NCBI GenBank assembly: GCA_016938095.1 | Contig: JAFGVG010000338.1 | Location: forward strand, 1-10,363 | Reading direction: 5' to 3' | DNA: 10,363 nucleotides | Source of the DNA: Bacteroidales bacterium | Lineage (GTDB): Bacteria; Bacteroidota; Bacteroidia; Bacteroidales; UBA10428 | In this document: one piece after another, positions 1 to 6,430 of the stretch | Layout: each line of letters begins with the position of its first letter | Position numbering within the stretch: position 1 is the stretch's first letter | Notes under the pieces: generated by a model | The model's database searches: none | What the model saw: the letters and a program-made list of their open reading frames with translations, nothing else | Told to the model about the DNA's origin: nothing | Made by a program: the position numbers and the translations under genes

Positions 1-76
1 GTTTATCGTCCCACGCGGGATTGAATATCCGGTGAGCGGCATTAAAATGCACTTTGCGGCATACGGTTACTTTCAT
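1..76 (-). CDS. queD: QueD / 6-pyruvoyl-tetrahydropterin synthase-like protein, N-terminal fragment
   Basis: The minus strand from position 76 opens with ATG and reads 25 codons without a stop to the window edge. The peptide begins MKVTVCRKVHFNAAHR and continues with IFNPAWDDK. The HFNAAH segment (residues 10-15) followed by an NPxW-type stretch is the N-terminal signature of the PTPS/QueD family; His15 corresponds to the first zinc-binding histidine of that family. Members convert 7,8-dihydroneopterin triphosphate to 6-carboxytetrahydropterin (queuosine/7-deazaguanine pathway) or to 6-pyruvoyl-tetrahydropterin. The catalytic Cys and the other zinc histidines would lie outside the window, so the two activities cannot be told apart, and the gene symbol is the likelier bacterial option. 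The start lies 12 bases after the stop of the upstream antiporter gene on the same strand, so the two are probably co-transcribed. The family call rests on a short but distinctive segment. Confidence 0.82.
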   Translation of the reverse strand, partial: MKVTVCRKVHFNAAHRIFNPAWDDK

Positions 77-88
77 GACTCAGTTGGA

Positions 89-2095
89 TTAATTATCAAT
101 TATGTTCTCCCCCGATGGGTTGCTCCTGACAAAAACTCCGGTGGCATTGGCAATCTGCTCTGCCCGGCCCATAAGATAAACAATGTCGCCAATGGTGAAT
201 ATGGTTTCAGGGTCGGGATTGTCAATCAGCTCCTTATCCCTGAGCAAGGCCGCAATGGTCAACCCGTAATTATTTCGTAATTGCAGTTCAACAATGCTTT
301 TACCCAGAACCGGCGACTCGTCGTCGAGCCTTAAAGCAGTGATTTCTATATTGGCCAGTATTTTGAGTGCAGGAAAATCCGATCGCATTTCCTTGTCTCG
401 GAAAATACCGTAATTATCATCCCTTATGCGACCAATCACCTTATCGATCTCGCGCCGTGGAATCAGCAGCTTGGAAAGCACCCGGTCAAACAGCTCTATG
501 GAAGTCTCAAACTCCTCGGGAATTACTTTATCGGCACCGCTTTTATACAAATCCTCGATATCCTCAACCTTTTTAGCCCTGACAATGATATAGGCATGAG
601 GGTTCAAAGCTCGTACCTTTTCAATAATAACCATCGAAGTGATAAGGTTACCGATGGATATTACCACCATATCGGCTTTGTCCACCTGCGCTTTGAGCAA
701 AATTGGATCGTTTACCGCATCGCCGTATACAATGGTTTCGCCTTTCAATTGCCGTTTTCGAGCCGAATCGGGATCAAAAACTATGGAAACATAAGGCAGT
801 CCCAGTTGTTTGGCCATAACCGACAGGTTAAGAGCCCTCGAATCCTTTCCGATGAAAACCAGGTGATCCCTTATTTCGGGAATTTCAATCTGGGGCAGTG
901 GGAATATGCCATCTACCAGCTTTGCCGGAAGCGGTAATTTCAGCAATAAATTCGCTATCGGACGTGAAACCTGCATCAATAATGGCGTTAAAGCCATGGA
1001 AATAACGGCTGTAGCCAAAAACAACTGGTAAATAAAATCGGTAATAAGATTATAGTCCATCCCGACCTTGGCCAGAATAAAGGAAAATTCACCTACCTGG
1101 CTGAGGGCAAACCCCACCATGATGGTTCCCCTGAAAGTATGTCCCAACAAAAAGGCTGTACCCGAAGCGGTAATGGCTTTAAAAAACACCACAATCAACA
1201 CTGTACCGGTTACCAGTCCGGGATTTTCTGCCACAAAATTTACATCGAGCAGGATACCGATGGATATGTAAAAAAAGCTGGCAAAAAGGTCTTTGAGCGG
1301 AATAAGGTTTCCAAATACATTGTGACTGTATTGTGAATCGGAGATCATAAGTCCTGCCAAAAACGCACCAAAAGCCAGTGACATCCCCAGCTCAGCCGTA
1401 AGCAGAGCAATGGCCATGCAAATGAACAGCACGCTCATCATAAACAGTTCCTGGTTCCGGGTTTTGGCAATTACATCGAGCAAGCGTGGCATCAGCCAAC
1501 GGTTTCCGACATAAATTAAACCAACGATAAAAATAGCCTTAAGTCCCAGCATCAGCAACTGGTGCGTCTGATCGGCCACAGCCCCTCCCAGAATAGGCGT
1601 AAACAGCAACAGGGGAATTAACAGGAGATCCTGAAAAATAAGAATTCCTAACACGGTTCGGCCATAATTGGAAGTAAGCTCTGAACGCTCCTGCAATATC
1701 TTCAGCACAACTGCAGTGCTGCTGAGCGCTGTAATAAATCCAATAAACAACGCTCCCTTCCAATCGATATCGTAACCCCTTGCAATAAAAAGGGTTACCA
1801 CAACGGTGAAAGTAAACTGCAAAAAACCACCAACAAAAACGATTTTTCTGATCCGTAACAGGTGGTTGAGTGAAAATTCCAGCCCTATGCCAAACATGAG
1901 CATAATCACGCCAATTTCGGCAATGATTTCGATATCATCGTGCATGCCAATAACGCCCAGCAACGACGGGCCAACAATAACACCGGTAAACAGGTAACCG
2001 AGTATGGTGGGGATTTTCATTTTGGTGAACAGAAAATTCACCAGCGTTGACAGGGCAAAAATAAGGACAATATTTTGGAGCAGATCCAGCGCCAT
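89..2095 (-). CDS. KefB/CPA2-type monovalent cation:proton antiporter with RCK (TrkA-N/TrkA-C) domains
   Basis: This 668-residue inner-membrane protein probably exchanges K+ or Na+ for H+. Residues 1-385 form a hydrophobic Na_H_exchanger domain with about a dozen membrane segments. It carries CPA2 landmarks: GLEFSL at 71-76, SSTAVVLKIL at 125-134, FQDLLLIP at 154-161 (Asp156 is the likely ion/proton-coupling acid), FGAFLAGLMIS at 242-252 and LSQVGEFSF at 331-339. Residues about 408-545 form a cytosolic TrkA-N (RCK) Rossmann domain, and about 575-655 a TrkA-C domain (DDESPVLGKSI, then GDIVYLMG). This architecture matches KefB/KefC-like regulated antiporters of usual length. The nucleotide-binding loop is atypical: GxGxxG is replaced by GKDSRA at 416-421, so nucleotide sensing may be altered. 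The start at 2095 is the first ATG and lies 21 bases after a promoter-like motif. The next gene is the queD-like fragment, 12 bases downstream. The ion and the gating ligand cannot be told from sequence. Confidence 0.93.
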   Translation of the reverse strand: MALDLLQNIVLIFALSTLVNFLFTKMKIPTILGYLFTGVIVGPSLLGVIGMHDDIEIIAEIGVIMLMFGIGLEFSLNHLLRIRKIVFVGGFLQFTFTVVVTLFIARGYDIDWKGALFIGFITALSSTAVVLKILQERSELTSNYGRTVLGILIFQDLLLIPLLLFTPILGGAVADQTHQLLMLGLKAIFIVGLIYVGNRWLMPRLLDVIAKTRNQELFMMSVLFICMAIALLTAELGMSLAFGAFLAGLMISDSQYSHNVFGNLIPLKDLFASFFYISIGILLDVNFVAENPGLVTGTVLIVVFFKAITASGTAFLLGHTFRGTIMVGFALSQVGEFSFILAKVGMDYNLITDFIYQLFLATAVISMALTPLLMQVSRPIANLLLKLPLPAKLVDGIFPLPQIEIPEIRDHLVFIGKDSRALNLSVMAKQLGLPYVSIVFDPDSARKRQLKGETIVYGDAVNDPILLKAQVDKADMVVISIGNLITSMVIIEKVRALNPHAYIIVRAKKVEDIEDLYKSGADKVIPEEFETSIELFDRVLSKLLIPRREIDKVIGRIRDDNYGIFRDKEMRSDFPALKILANIEITALRLDDESPVLGKSIVELQLRNNYGLTIAALLRDKELIDNPDPETIFTIGDIVYLMGRAEQIANATGVFVRSNPSGENIIDN

Positions 2096-2115
2096 GGATT
2101 ATCGTTTACAGCCGA

Positions 2116-2147
2116 TAAAGATAGAAAGCTATGCCATGGAAAGCAAG
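2116..2147 (-). promoter_or_regulatory. Possible Bacteroidota-type promoter for the antiporter gene
   Basis: On the minus strand, TATCTTTA at 2123-2116 matches the Bacteroidota -7 consensus TAnnTTTG at five of the six fixed positions. CTTG at 2147-2144 matches the -33 element TTTG at three of four, with 20 bases between them. The -7-like box ends 21 bases before the ATG at 2095, a plausible leader length. The match is by eye and such AT-rich motifs occur by chance. Confidence 0.35.
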
Positions 2148-2224
2148 ACATTGGTAAACGATTTTATAACACCGGCAGTCTAAAAAAAGTAAGGACTATT
2201 AAACCAACACGATACTAAAATTGT

Positions 2225-2232
2225 TAAATTAG
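2225..2232 (+). promoter_or_regulatory. Possible -7 promoter element before the small protein/DPSL pair
   Basis: TAAATTAG lies 22 bases upstream of the ATG at 2255 and is one mismatch from TAnnTTTG. The same octamer occurs at a similar distance before purE (5819-5826). I see no clear -33 TTTG at the right spacing. Together with the motif on the other strand at 2116-2147, it suggests that the 159-base gap 2096-2254 is a divergent promoter region. No strong palindromic operator is evident there. Confidence 0.25.
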
Positions 2233-2254
2233 CAAACCAAAACATCATTCAAAA

Positions 2255-2452
2255 ATGAAACTAAGCAGTAGCGCACATACACTCCGGCACGTCATTGAGA
2301 AGGCCATGGAAGATCACTATATCACTAAAGCCGAATACGAGATGATCATCCATCAGGCAACGGAAGACGGTCATATCGACCGTCAGGAACAGGCATTGTT
2401 GAAAGAATTGCAGGATATGATTGCTGACCGTTCTGTAAAAATTGTTCCATAA
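2255..2452 (+). CDS. Small conserved-looking helical protein of unknown function (65 aa)
   Basis: I do not recognise a named family. The 65-residue product has no signal peptide, no membrane segment and no cysteine, and is rich in charged residues, so it should be cytosolic and mostly alpha-helical. Residues 10-35 (LRHVIEKAMEDHYITKAEYEMIIHQA) would make two helices separated by a turn at about 21-23. An acidic turn DGHIDRQEQ at 38-46 then leads into another helix (ALLKELQDMIADR). The DGxIDxxE turn recalls EF-hand or TerB-type acidic loops, but the loop is too incomplete to call calcium binding. The start at 2255 is the first ATG after an AT-rich leader. It lies 49 bases upstream of the DPSL ferritin gene on the same strand, so co-transcription is likely. 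Coding status is supported by this context and the sensible helical composition. An overlapping frame on the other strand looks like a shadow. Confidence 0.72.
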   Translation: MKLSSSAHTLRHVIEKAMEDHYITKAEYEMIIHQATEDGHIDRQEQALLKELQDMIADRSVKIVP

Positions 2453-2501
2453 CCCCCTGGTTAACTGGTTTTTACGCTGAAGCACCTTCAAATTTTTAAA
2501 T

Positions 2502-3017
2502 ATGGGAAAAAAAGCAATTGACATTCTGAAAATTGATGTTCCAAAACTGATTGATATGTTGAATGCCGCCTTGTCGGAAGAGTGGCTCGCCTATTATCAG
2601 TACTGGATCGGCGCCCGACTGATGGAAGGCCCCATGCGCAGCGAAATCGAACCCGAATTACTCCTGCACGCCACACAGGAACTTAACCATGCTGTTATGG
2701 TGGCAGATCGTATTATTCAACTGGGCGGTACGCCGGTTATTCATCCGAAAGAATGGTTCAAACTTAGCCGTTGCAAATACGAGGCTCCCGAGGATCCTTA
2801 TGTTGAGGTAATCCTTGAGCAAAACCTTACTGGAGAAAGGTGTGCCATACAACGGTACAAGGATATTGCCGATTTTACCAGCGGGAAAGACCACACCACA
2901 CATCAGATGGCCACCACCATCCTGGGTGAAGAAATTGAACACGAGAACGATATAGAGGAATGGATTACCGATATGCAGCGCATGAAAGATGAGCTGAAAA
3001 AGCTAAGAAAAAAATAG
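2502..3017 (+). CDS. Ferritin-like DPS-like (DPSL, thioferritin-type) protein
   Basis: This 171-residue cytosolic four-helix-bundle protein probably binds a di-iron centre and oxidises or stores iron using O2 or peroxide. Candidate ligands are visible in order: Glu26/Glu27 in LSEEWLAYYQY, Glu60-x-x-His63 in QELNHA, Glu112 in GERC, and Glu144-x-x-His147 in GEEIEHE. This is the bacterioferritin-type E/ExxH/E/ExxH pattern. Two cysteines, Cys91 (SRCKYE) and Cys114 (ERCAIQRY), sit near the metal site. Such a pair is the hallmark of DPSL proteins characterised in Sulfolobus and Bacteroides fragilis, which form 12-subunit cages; assembly here is inferred from that family. I see no candidate methionine haem ligand like that of bacterioferritin, but this was not checked structurally. 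The upstream 65-residue gene lies 49 bases away. The gene converges on the PAP2 gene with a 23-base gap in which I see no hairpin terminator. Pipelines may label it bacterioferritin or Dps. Confidence 0.85.
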   Translation: MGKKAIDILKIDVPKLIDMLNAALSEEWLAYYQYWIGARLMEGPMRSEIEPELLLHATQELNHAVMVADRIIQLGGTPVIHPKEWFKLSRCKYEAPEDPYVEVILEQNLTGERCAIQRYKDIADFTSGKDHTTHQMATTILGEEIEHENDIEEWITDMQRMKDELKKLRKK

Positions 3018-3040
3018 TCCCCAAAATTCCTCTTTGCTTT

Positions 3041-3607
3041 TCAGTGTTTTTCCGCTATGCCCGGCCTTAACCGCACCATGAGCAAATAAACCAGCCAGGC
3101 TATAAGCGTACCCAGCAGTGCGCCACAAATTACATCGCCGGGATAATGAACGCCCAGGTAAATACGACTGTACGAAACCAGGGTTGACCATACAAATAAT
3201 CCGGCCGCGGCCCAACGGTTACGAAACAGCAGTGTAACAAATGTTGCCAGCGCAAAGGAATTGGCAGCATGTCCCGAGACAAAGCCATAGGAACTGCGGC
3301 AGTAATTGTTTACAAGGTGCACCAGGTGCCCAATATCCGGATCCTTGCAGGGGCGGAACCTTTTTACCCCCGATTTGAGTGCATTGGCCAGCTGATCACT
3401 GAGGGTGATTACCAAAACAATGGCTGCGATAATCCAAAGTGCATTCCAACGGTATTTGCGGATAATCAACGCCAGTATCAGCGCATACAGGGGTATCCAT
3501 TCCCATTTCCCCGAAACAAAAAACATTACATCGTCGAAAAACGGAGCGTGTTGTGCATTCAACCAAAGTAGCCAACTTTGATCTATTTGCTCAAGCGTTT
3601 CAATCAT
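3041..3607 (-). CDS. PAP2-family membrane phosphatase
   Basis: This 188-residue membrane protein has the three motifs of the PAP2/phosphatidic-acid phosphatase superfamily: C1 as Lys78-x6-Arg85-Pro86 (KSGVKRFRP), C2 as Ser111-Gly-His113 (VSGHAANS), and C3 as Ser147-Arg148-x5-His154-x3-Asp158 (SRIYLGVHYPGD). His113 and His154 are the expected catalytic histidines. Membrane segments are predicted at about 37-50, 57-75, 115-128, 133-146 and 158-178. Such enzymes remove phosphate from lipids such as undecaprenyl diphosphate, phosphatidylglycerol phosphate or lipid A; the substrate cannot be told from these motifs. The start ATG overlaps the end of obg by 8 bases (ATGATTGA holds this start and the obg stop), implying translational coupling. 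It is the last gene of the hpt-adk-obg-PAP2 cluster and ends 23 bases from the convergent DPSL gene. C2 has VSGH rather than the commoner PSGH. Confidence 0.9.
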   Translation of the reverse strand: MIETLEQIDQSWLLWLNAQHAPFFDDVMFFVSGKWEWIPLYALILALIIRKYRWNALWIIAAIVLVITLSDQLANALKSGVKRFRPCKDPDIGHLVHLVNNYCRSSYGFVSGHAANSFALATFVTLLFRNRWAAAGLFVWSTLVSYSRIYLGVHYPGDVICGALLGTLIAWLVYLLMVRLRPGIAEKH

Positions 3608-4598
3608 TCATACCTGCATTTAGTTCACGCCAAAGGATATCTTTTAACTTCTGCAGGTTGGAGCCGGTTTGCGACGAGATAAACACATGAGGCACGTCCG
3701 GTAATCCCCTTTTCATTTCGCGTATCAGCTCTTCGTCAGCTAAATCGGATTTGGTAATGGCCAGCACCCTTTTTTTATCGAGCAGTTCAGGATTGTATTG
3801 CTTTAACTCGTTGATCAGCACGGCATATTCATGCGCTATATCGGCACAATCAACCGGTATCATGAACAATAAAATTGAATTGCGCTCGATATGCCTCAGA
3901 AATCGCAAACCCAATCCCCTGCCCTCGTGTGCACCCTCGATAATACCAGGGATGTCGGCCACCACAAATGAACGTGAGTTATGGTATTTTACAATGCCAA
4001 GGTTAGGCACCAATGTGGTAAACGGGTAATCGGCTATTTTAGGTTTCGCAGCAGAAATAACCGAAAGCAGGGTTGATTTGCCAGCATTGGGGAAGCCAAC
4101 CAGGCCCACATCGGCCAGAATTTTCAACTCCAGTGTATAATGCCCCTCGATGGACGGTTCTCCCGGCTGGGCATAGCGGGGTGTTTGATTGGTGGCCGAT
4201 TTGAAATGCGTATTGCCAAGGCCTCCCCTTCCACCGGGCACTAAAATGTGTTCCTCGTCATGCCGGGTGATTTCGCAAATCGTTTCACCGGTTTCGGCAT
4301 GCCGGGCAATGGTGCCCAGCGGCACCTCAATAACCACACTTTCGCCATTGGCGCCCGTTTTATTGTACTTCATACCATCTTCGGCATGGCCGGCAAAAAT
4401 GTGTTTACGGTAACGCAAATGCAGCAGGGTCCACAACTGGCTGTTGCCACGTACAATAACATGACCACCATGTCCACCGTCGCCGCCATCGGGCCCACCT
4501 TTGGGAATGAATTTCTCTCTCCGCAGATGAGCCGAACCAGCGCCTCCCTTGCCCGAACGGCAGAAGACTTTTATATAATCTACGAAGTTTGATTCCAT
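3600..4598 (-). CDS. obg: Obg family GTPase (ObgE/CgtA), lacking the OCT domain
   Basis: This 332-residue cytosolic GTPase is associated with large ribosomal subunit maturation and the stringent response. Residues 1-158 form the glycine-rich Obg fold, with GGPDGGDGGHGG at 34-45 and PGGRGGLGN at 121-129. The G domain follows: G1/Walker A GFPNAGKST at 168-176, G2 YPFTT at 191-195, G3 DIPG at 215-218, G4 TKSD at 282-285 and G5 around SSQ at 308-310. The protein ends soon after the G domain, so the C-terminal OCT domain of some Obg proteins is absent; this short form is common and does not indicate truncation. The start at 4598 places MESNFVDYIKVFCRSGKGG at the N terminus, as expected for the family. 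It lies 32 bases downstream of adk and overlaps the PAP2 start. The identification is secure. Confidence 0.97.
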   Translation of the reverse strand: MESNFVDYIKVFCRSGKGGAGSAHLRREKFIPKGGPDGGDGGHGGHVIVRGNSQLWTLLHLRYRKHIFAGHAEDGMKYNKTGANGESVVIEVPLGTIARHAETGETICEITRHDEEHILVPGGRGGLGNTHFKSATNQTPRYAQPGEPSIEGHYTLELKILADVGLVGFPNAGKSTLLSVISAAKPKIADYPFTTLVPNLGIVKYHNSRSFVVADIPGIIEGAHEGRGLGLRFLRHIERNSILLFMIPVDCADIAHEYAVLINELKQYNPELLDKKRVLAITKSDLADEELIREMKRGLPDVPHVFISSQTGSNLQKLKDILWRELNAGMND

Positions 4599-4630
4599 GC
4601 ACCTAATATCACCCCAACTTATTTACACCC

Positions 4631-5203
4631 TTAAACCTTGTCTATTTCGCCGCAAAGCCGGCCAAAGATCTCATCAATGGTTCCCATGCCATTTACGGGC
4701 TTAAATTTGCCCTGGGCACTGTAATAATCAATTACCGGTGCGGTTTCGCGGTTATATACAGCAATGCGGTTTTCGATGACATTAATATCCTGATCATCGG
4801 CCCTGCCCGATACCTTGCCACGCCCCATCAGCCGGTTAACCAATTCCTGCTTTTCCACTTCAAGTGCCACCATAATGCTGATGGCAGTGTTCTTTTTACT
4901 GAGCATTTTATCGAGTGCACCAGCCTGGGCTTTGGTACGCGGAAAACCATCGAATATGAAGCCTTTGGCACCAGCCTGCTGATCAATCTTTCCCTCAATC
5001 ATACCAATGACTACCTCGTCGGGTACCAGTTCGCCCTTATCCATGAATTTTTTGGCTTCCAGGCCGAGGGGCGACTTTGCAGCCAGTTCACCGCGCAGAA
5101 TGTCACCGGTTGACAGATGAACCAGTTTATATTTTTCAATGAGGTTAACAGCCTGTGTTCCTTTTCCTGCGCCCGGAGGGCCAAATAATACTACATTCAG
5201 CAT
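4631..5203 (-). CDS. adk: Adenylate kinase, short-lid form
   Basis: This 190-residue cytosolic enzyme catalyses ATP + AMP = 2 ADP. The P-loop GPPGAGKGT lies at 8-16, the AMP-binding STGD at 31-34 with Arg37 nearby, and the adenylate kinase signature FDGFPRTKAQA at 84-94. The lid region GRGKVSGRADD (127-137) is short and has no cysteines, so this is the non-zinc, short-lid form; the downstream Arg/Asp pattern (NRIAVYNRETAPVIDYY) is typical. The length is normal. The gene lies between hpt (31-base gap) and obg (32-base gap) on the same strand, linking it to purine salvage. The start gives the canonical MLNVVLFGPPG N terminus. No independent promoter is evident in the short upstream gap. Confidence 0.97.
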   Translation of the reverse strand: MLNVVLFGPPGAGKGTQAVNLIEKYKLVHLSTGDILRGELAAKSPLGLEAKKFMDKGELVPDEVVIGMIEGKIDQQAGAKGFIFDGFPRTKAQAGALDKMLSKKNTAISIMVALEVEKQELVNRLMGRGKVSGRADDQDINVIENRIAVYNRETAPVIDYYSAQGKFKPVNGMGTIDEIFGRLCGEIDKV

Positions 5204-5234
5204 ACGTTATGATCTTTATGTTTTAACAATGGAA

Positions 5235-5774
5235 TTATTTCTCTTCGATACGGTAAATATTTCTGAGGTTACGGCCAAACCCGCGGTAATCCAAACCATA
5301 ACCCACCACATAATCATTGGGAATGTTAAACCCTACATAGTCGAGGTGCACATTTTTGTTGTAGGTCTCGGTTTTGAGCAGCAGGGTGGTTACATAAATC
5401 TGTTTGGGCATGAATCCCCTGAGCTGGTCTATGATGCTTTCGATGGTAGTGCCGGAGTCGATTATGTCTTCAATAATTACAACCGTTTTGTCTTTCAGCA
5501 CTTCGTTGATGCCAATCAGCCTTTTTACCTTGCCCGTGCTAACCGTTCCCAGGTATGAGGTAAGCTTTACGAACGAAACCTGTGCATTAAAGGTGATTCT
5601 CCTCAGCAGGTCAGAGGCAAACATAAAAGCGCCATTCAGGATACCGATAAAAATAACGTCCTCATTTTTAAGGTCGTTGTTAATGCTGTCGGCAATACGT
5701 TGCACTTCGGTCTGGATTTTCTCGGAGGTCAGGTAGAGCTTGAAATGCTTATCGAGTAAAGTTATGCCACCCAT
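5235..5774 (-). CDS. hpt: Hypoxanthine phosphoribosyltransferase
   Basis: This enzyme transfers ribose phosphate from PRPP to hypoxanthine (and often guanine) to make IMP or GMP in purine salvage. Counting from the ATG at 5774, the product has 179 residues, the usual length. Visible landmarks are ILNGAF at 45-50, a flexible-loop segment near 70-80, the PRPP-binding VVIIEDIIDSGTT at 98-110 (acidic pair Glu102-Asp103), and DYVVGYGLDYRG at 154-165, which contributes to base and metal binding. A longer reading from a TTG at 5801 adds nine hydrophobic residues. I prefer 5774 because it uses ATG, gives the normal family start, and leaves room for a leader after a promoter-like TATCTTGC that overlaps the TTG. 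It is the first gene of the minus-strand hpt-adk-obg-PAP2 cluster and is divergent from purE, another purine gene. Confidence 0.94.
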   Translation of the reverse strand: MGGITLLDKHFKLYLTSEKIQTEVQRIADSINNDLKNEDVIFIGILNGAFMFASDLLRRITFNAQVSFVKLTSYLGTVSTGKVKRLIGINEVLKDKTVVIIEDIIDSGTTIESIIDQLRGFMPKQIYVTTLLLKTETYNKNVHLDYVGFNIPNDYVVGYGLDYRGFGRNLRNIYRIEEK

Positions 5775-5797
5775 ATATACTGCAAACAATAAAAGTC

Positions 5798-5805
5798 GCA
5801 AGATA
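5798..5805 (-). promoter_or_regulatory. Possible -7 promoter element for the hpt-adk-obg-PAP2 cluster
   Basis: On the minus strand this reads TATCTTGC, close to the Bacteroidota -7 consensus TAnnTTTG, and ends 23 bases before the hpt ATG at 5774. No good TTTG -33 element is visible at the expected spacing, so this is tentative. If real, it would exclude translation from the TTG inside it at 5801. Confidence 0.27.
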
Positions 5806-5818
5806 CGAATAATTGCAT

Positions 5819-5826
5819 TAAATTAG
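5819..5826 (+). promoter_or_regulatory. Possible -7 promoter element for purE
   Basis: TAAATTAG is one mismatch from TAnnTTTG and ends 24 bases before the purE ATG, within the 76-base hpt/purE divergent gap (5775-5850). A TTG at 5813-5815 is too close to serve as the -33 element. The same octamer lies at similar spacing before the 65-residue gene at 2255. I see no recognisable purine-repressor operator or riboswitch fold in the gap, which is too short for a purine riboswitch plus promoter. Confidence 0.25.
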
Positions 5827-5850
5827 AGCCGGTAAATAATATTATAAACA

Positions 5851-6357
5851 ATGAAACCACTGGTTAGCATTATCATGGGCAGCACATCCGATATGCCGGT
5901 GATGGAGGCCGCTGCAAAATTCCTCGACGAGTTGGAAATTCCTTTCGAAATAAATGCGTTATCGGCCCATCGTACGCCGGCCGAGGTGGAACAATTTTCA
6001 CGGAATGCCGAATCACGGGGTATTAAAGTTATCATTGCTGCAGCCGGCATGGCAGCACACCTGCCGGGTGTCATTGCTTCCATGACCCCCCTGCCGGTAA
6101 TAGGTGTTCCCATTAAAGCATCGCTCGAGGGACTCGATTCGCTGCTGGCAATCGTTCAGATGCCTCCGGGAATCCCTGTAGCCACCGTGGGTATTAATGC
6201 TTCCCTGAATGCGGCCATACTGGCCGCTCAAATGATTGCCCTGGGCGATAAAAAAATCGCCGGCTCGGTAAAAAAATACAAAGACGGGCTAAAGAAAAAA
6301 ATAGTGGCCGCCAATGAGGAACTGGCCAAAATAACATTCCAGTATAAGGTAGGCTAA
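5851..6357 (+). CDS. purE: N5-carboxyaminoimidazole ribonucleotide mutase (PurE class I)
   Basis: This 168-residue enzyme converts N5-CAIR to CAIR in de novo purine synthesis, working with an N5-CAIR synthetase (PurK) not present in this window. The motifs are textbook: GSTSD at 10-14 for phosphate binding, SAHRTP at 38-43 with the catalytic-site His40, AAAGMAAHLPGV at 63-74, GVPI at 85-88, and the DSLLAIVQMPPG stretch at 96-107 followed by VATVGI. The class I assignment follows from the SAHRTP motif and the QMPPGxPVA loop. The length is normal and the start is the obvious ATG. It is transcribed divergently from hpt, so de novo and salvage genes share one 76-base upstream gap. The next gene starts 73 bases after its stop and may be read through. 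Confidence 0.97.
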   Translation: MKPLVSIIMGSTSDMPVMEAAAKFLDELEIPFEINALSAHRTPAEVEQFSRNAESRGIKVIIAAAGMAAHLPGVIASMTPLPVIGVPIKASLEGLDSLLAIVQMPPGIPVATVGINASLNAAILAAQMIALGDKKIAGSVKKYKDGLKKKIVAANEELAKITFQYKVG

Positions 6358-6430
6358 GGCAAAAGCTATAAGGTCTGCTGATTACCTTGCCCGACTGGAC
6401 GTACAGACGGAATACGGTTAACGGATAAAA

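Noticed and set aside
32..280. Plus-strand open frame of 82 codons at the left edge
   Set aside because: It lies antisense over the QueD-like start and the antiporter 3' end, and its product resembles no family. The minus-strand genes explain the region.
2091..2310. GCCATGGA occurring at 2091, 2133 and 2303
   Set aside because: Two copies lie at or within coding starts and bodies, spacing is irregular, and the core is a common 6-base palindrome. No evidence of an operator.
3018..3040. Search for a shared terminator between the convergent DPSL and PAP2 genes
   Set aside because: The 23-base gap has no inverted repeat that could form a stem.
6343..6390. Direct repeat TATAAGGT (6343-6350 and 6367-6374) and AAGGTA/TACCTT arms after purE
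   Set aside because: The 8-base repeat and 6-base arms with a loop of about 30 bases are within chance expectation. No T run follows.
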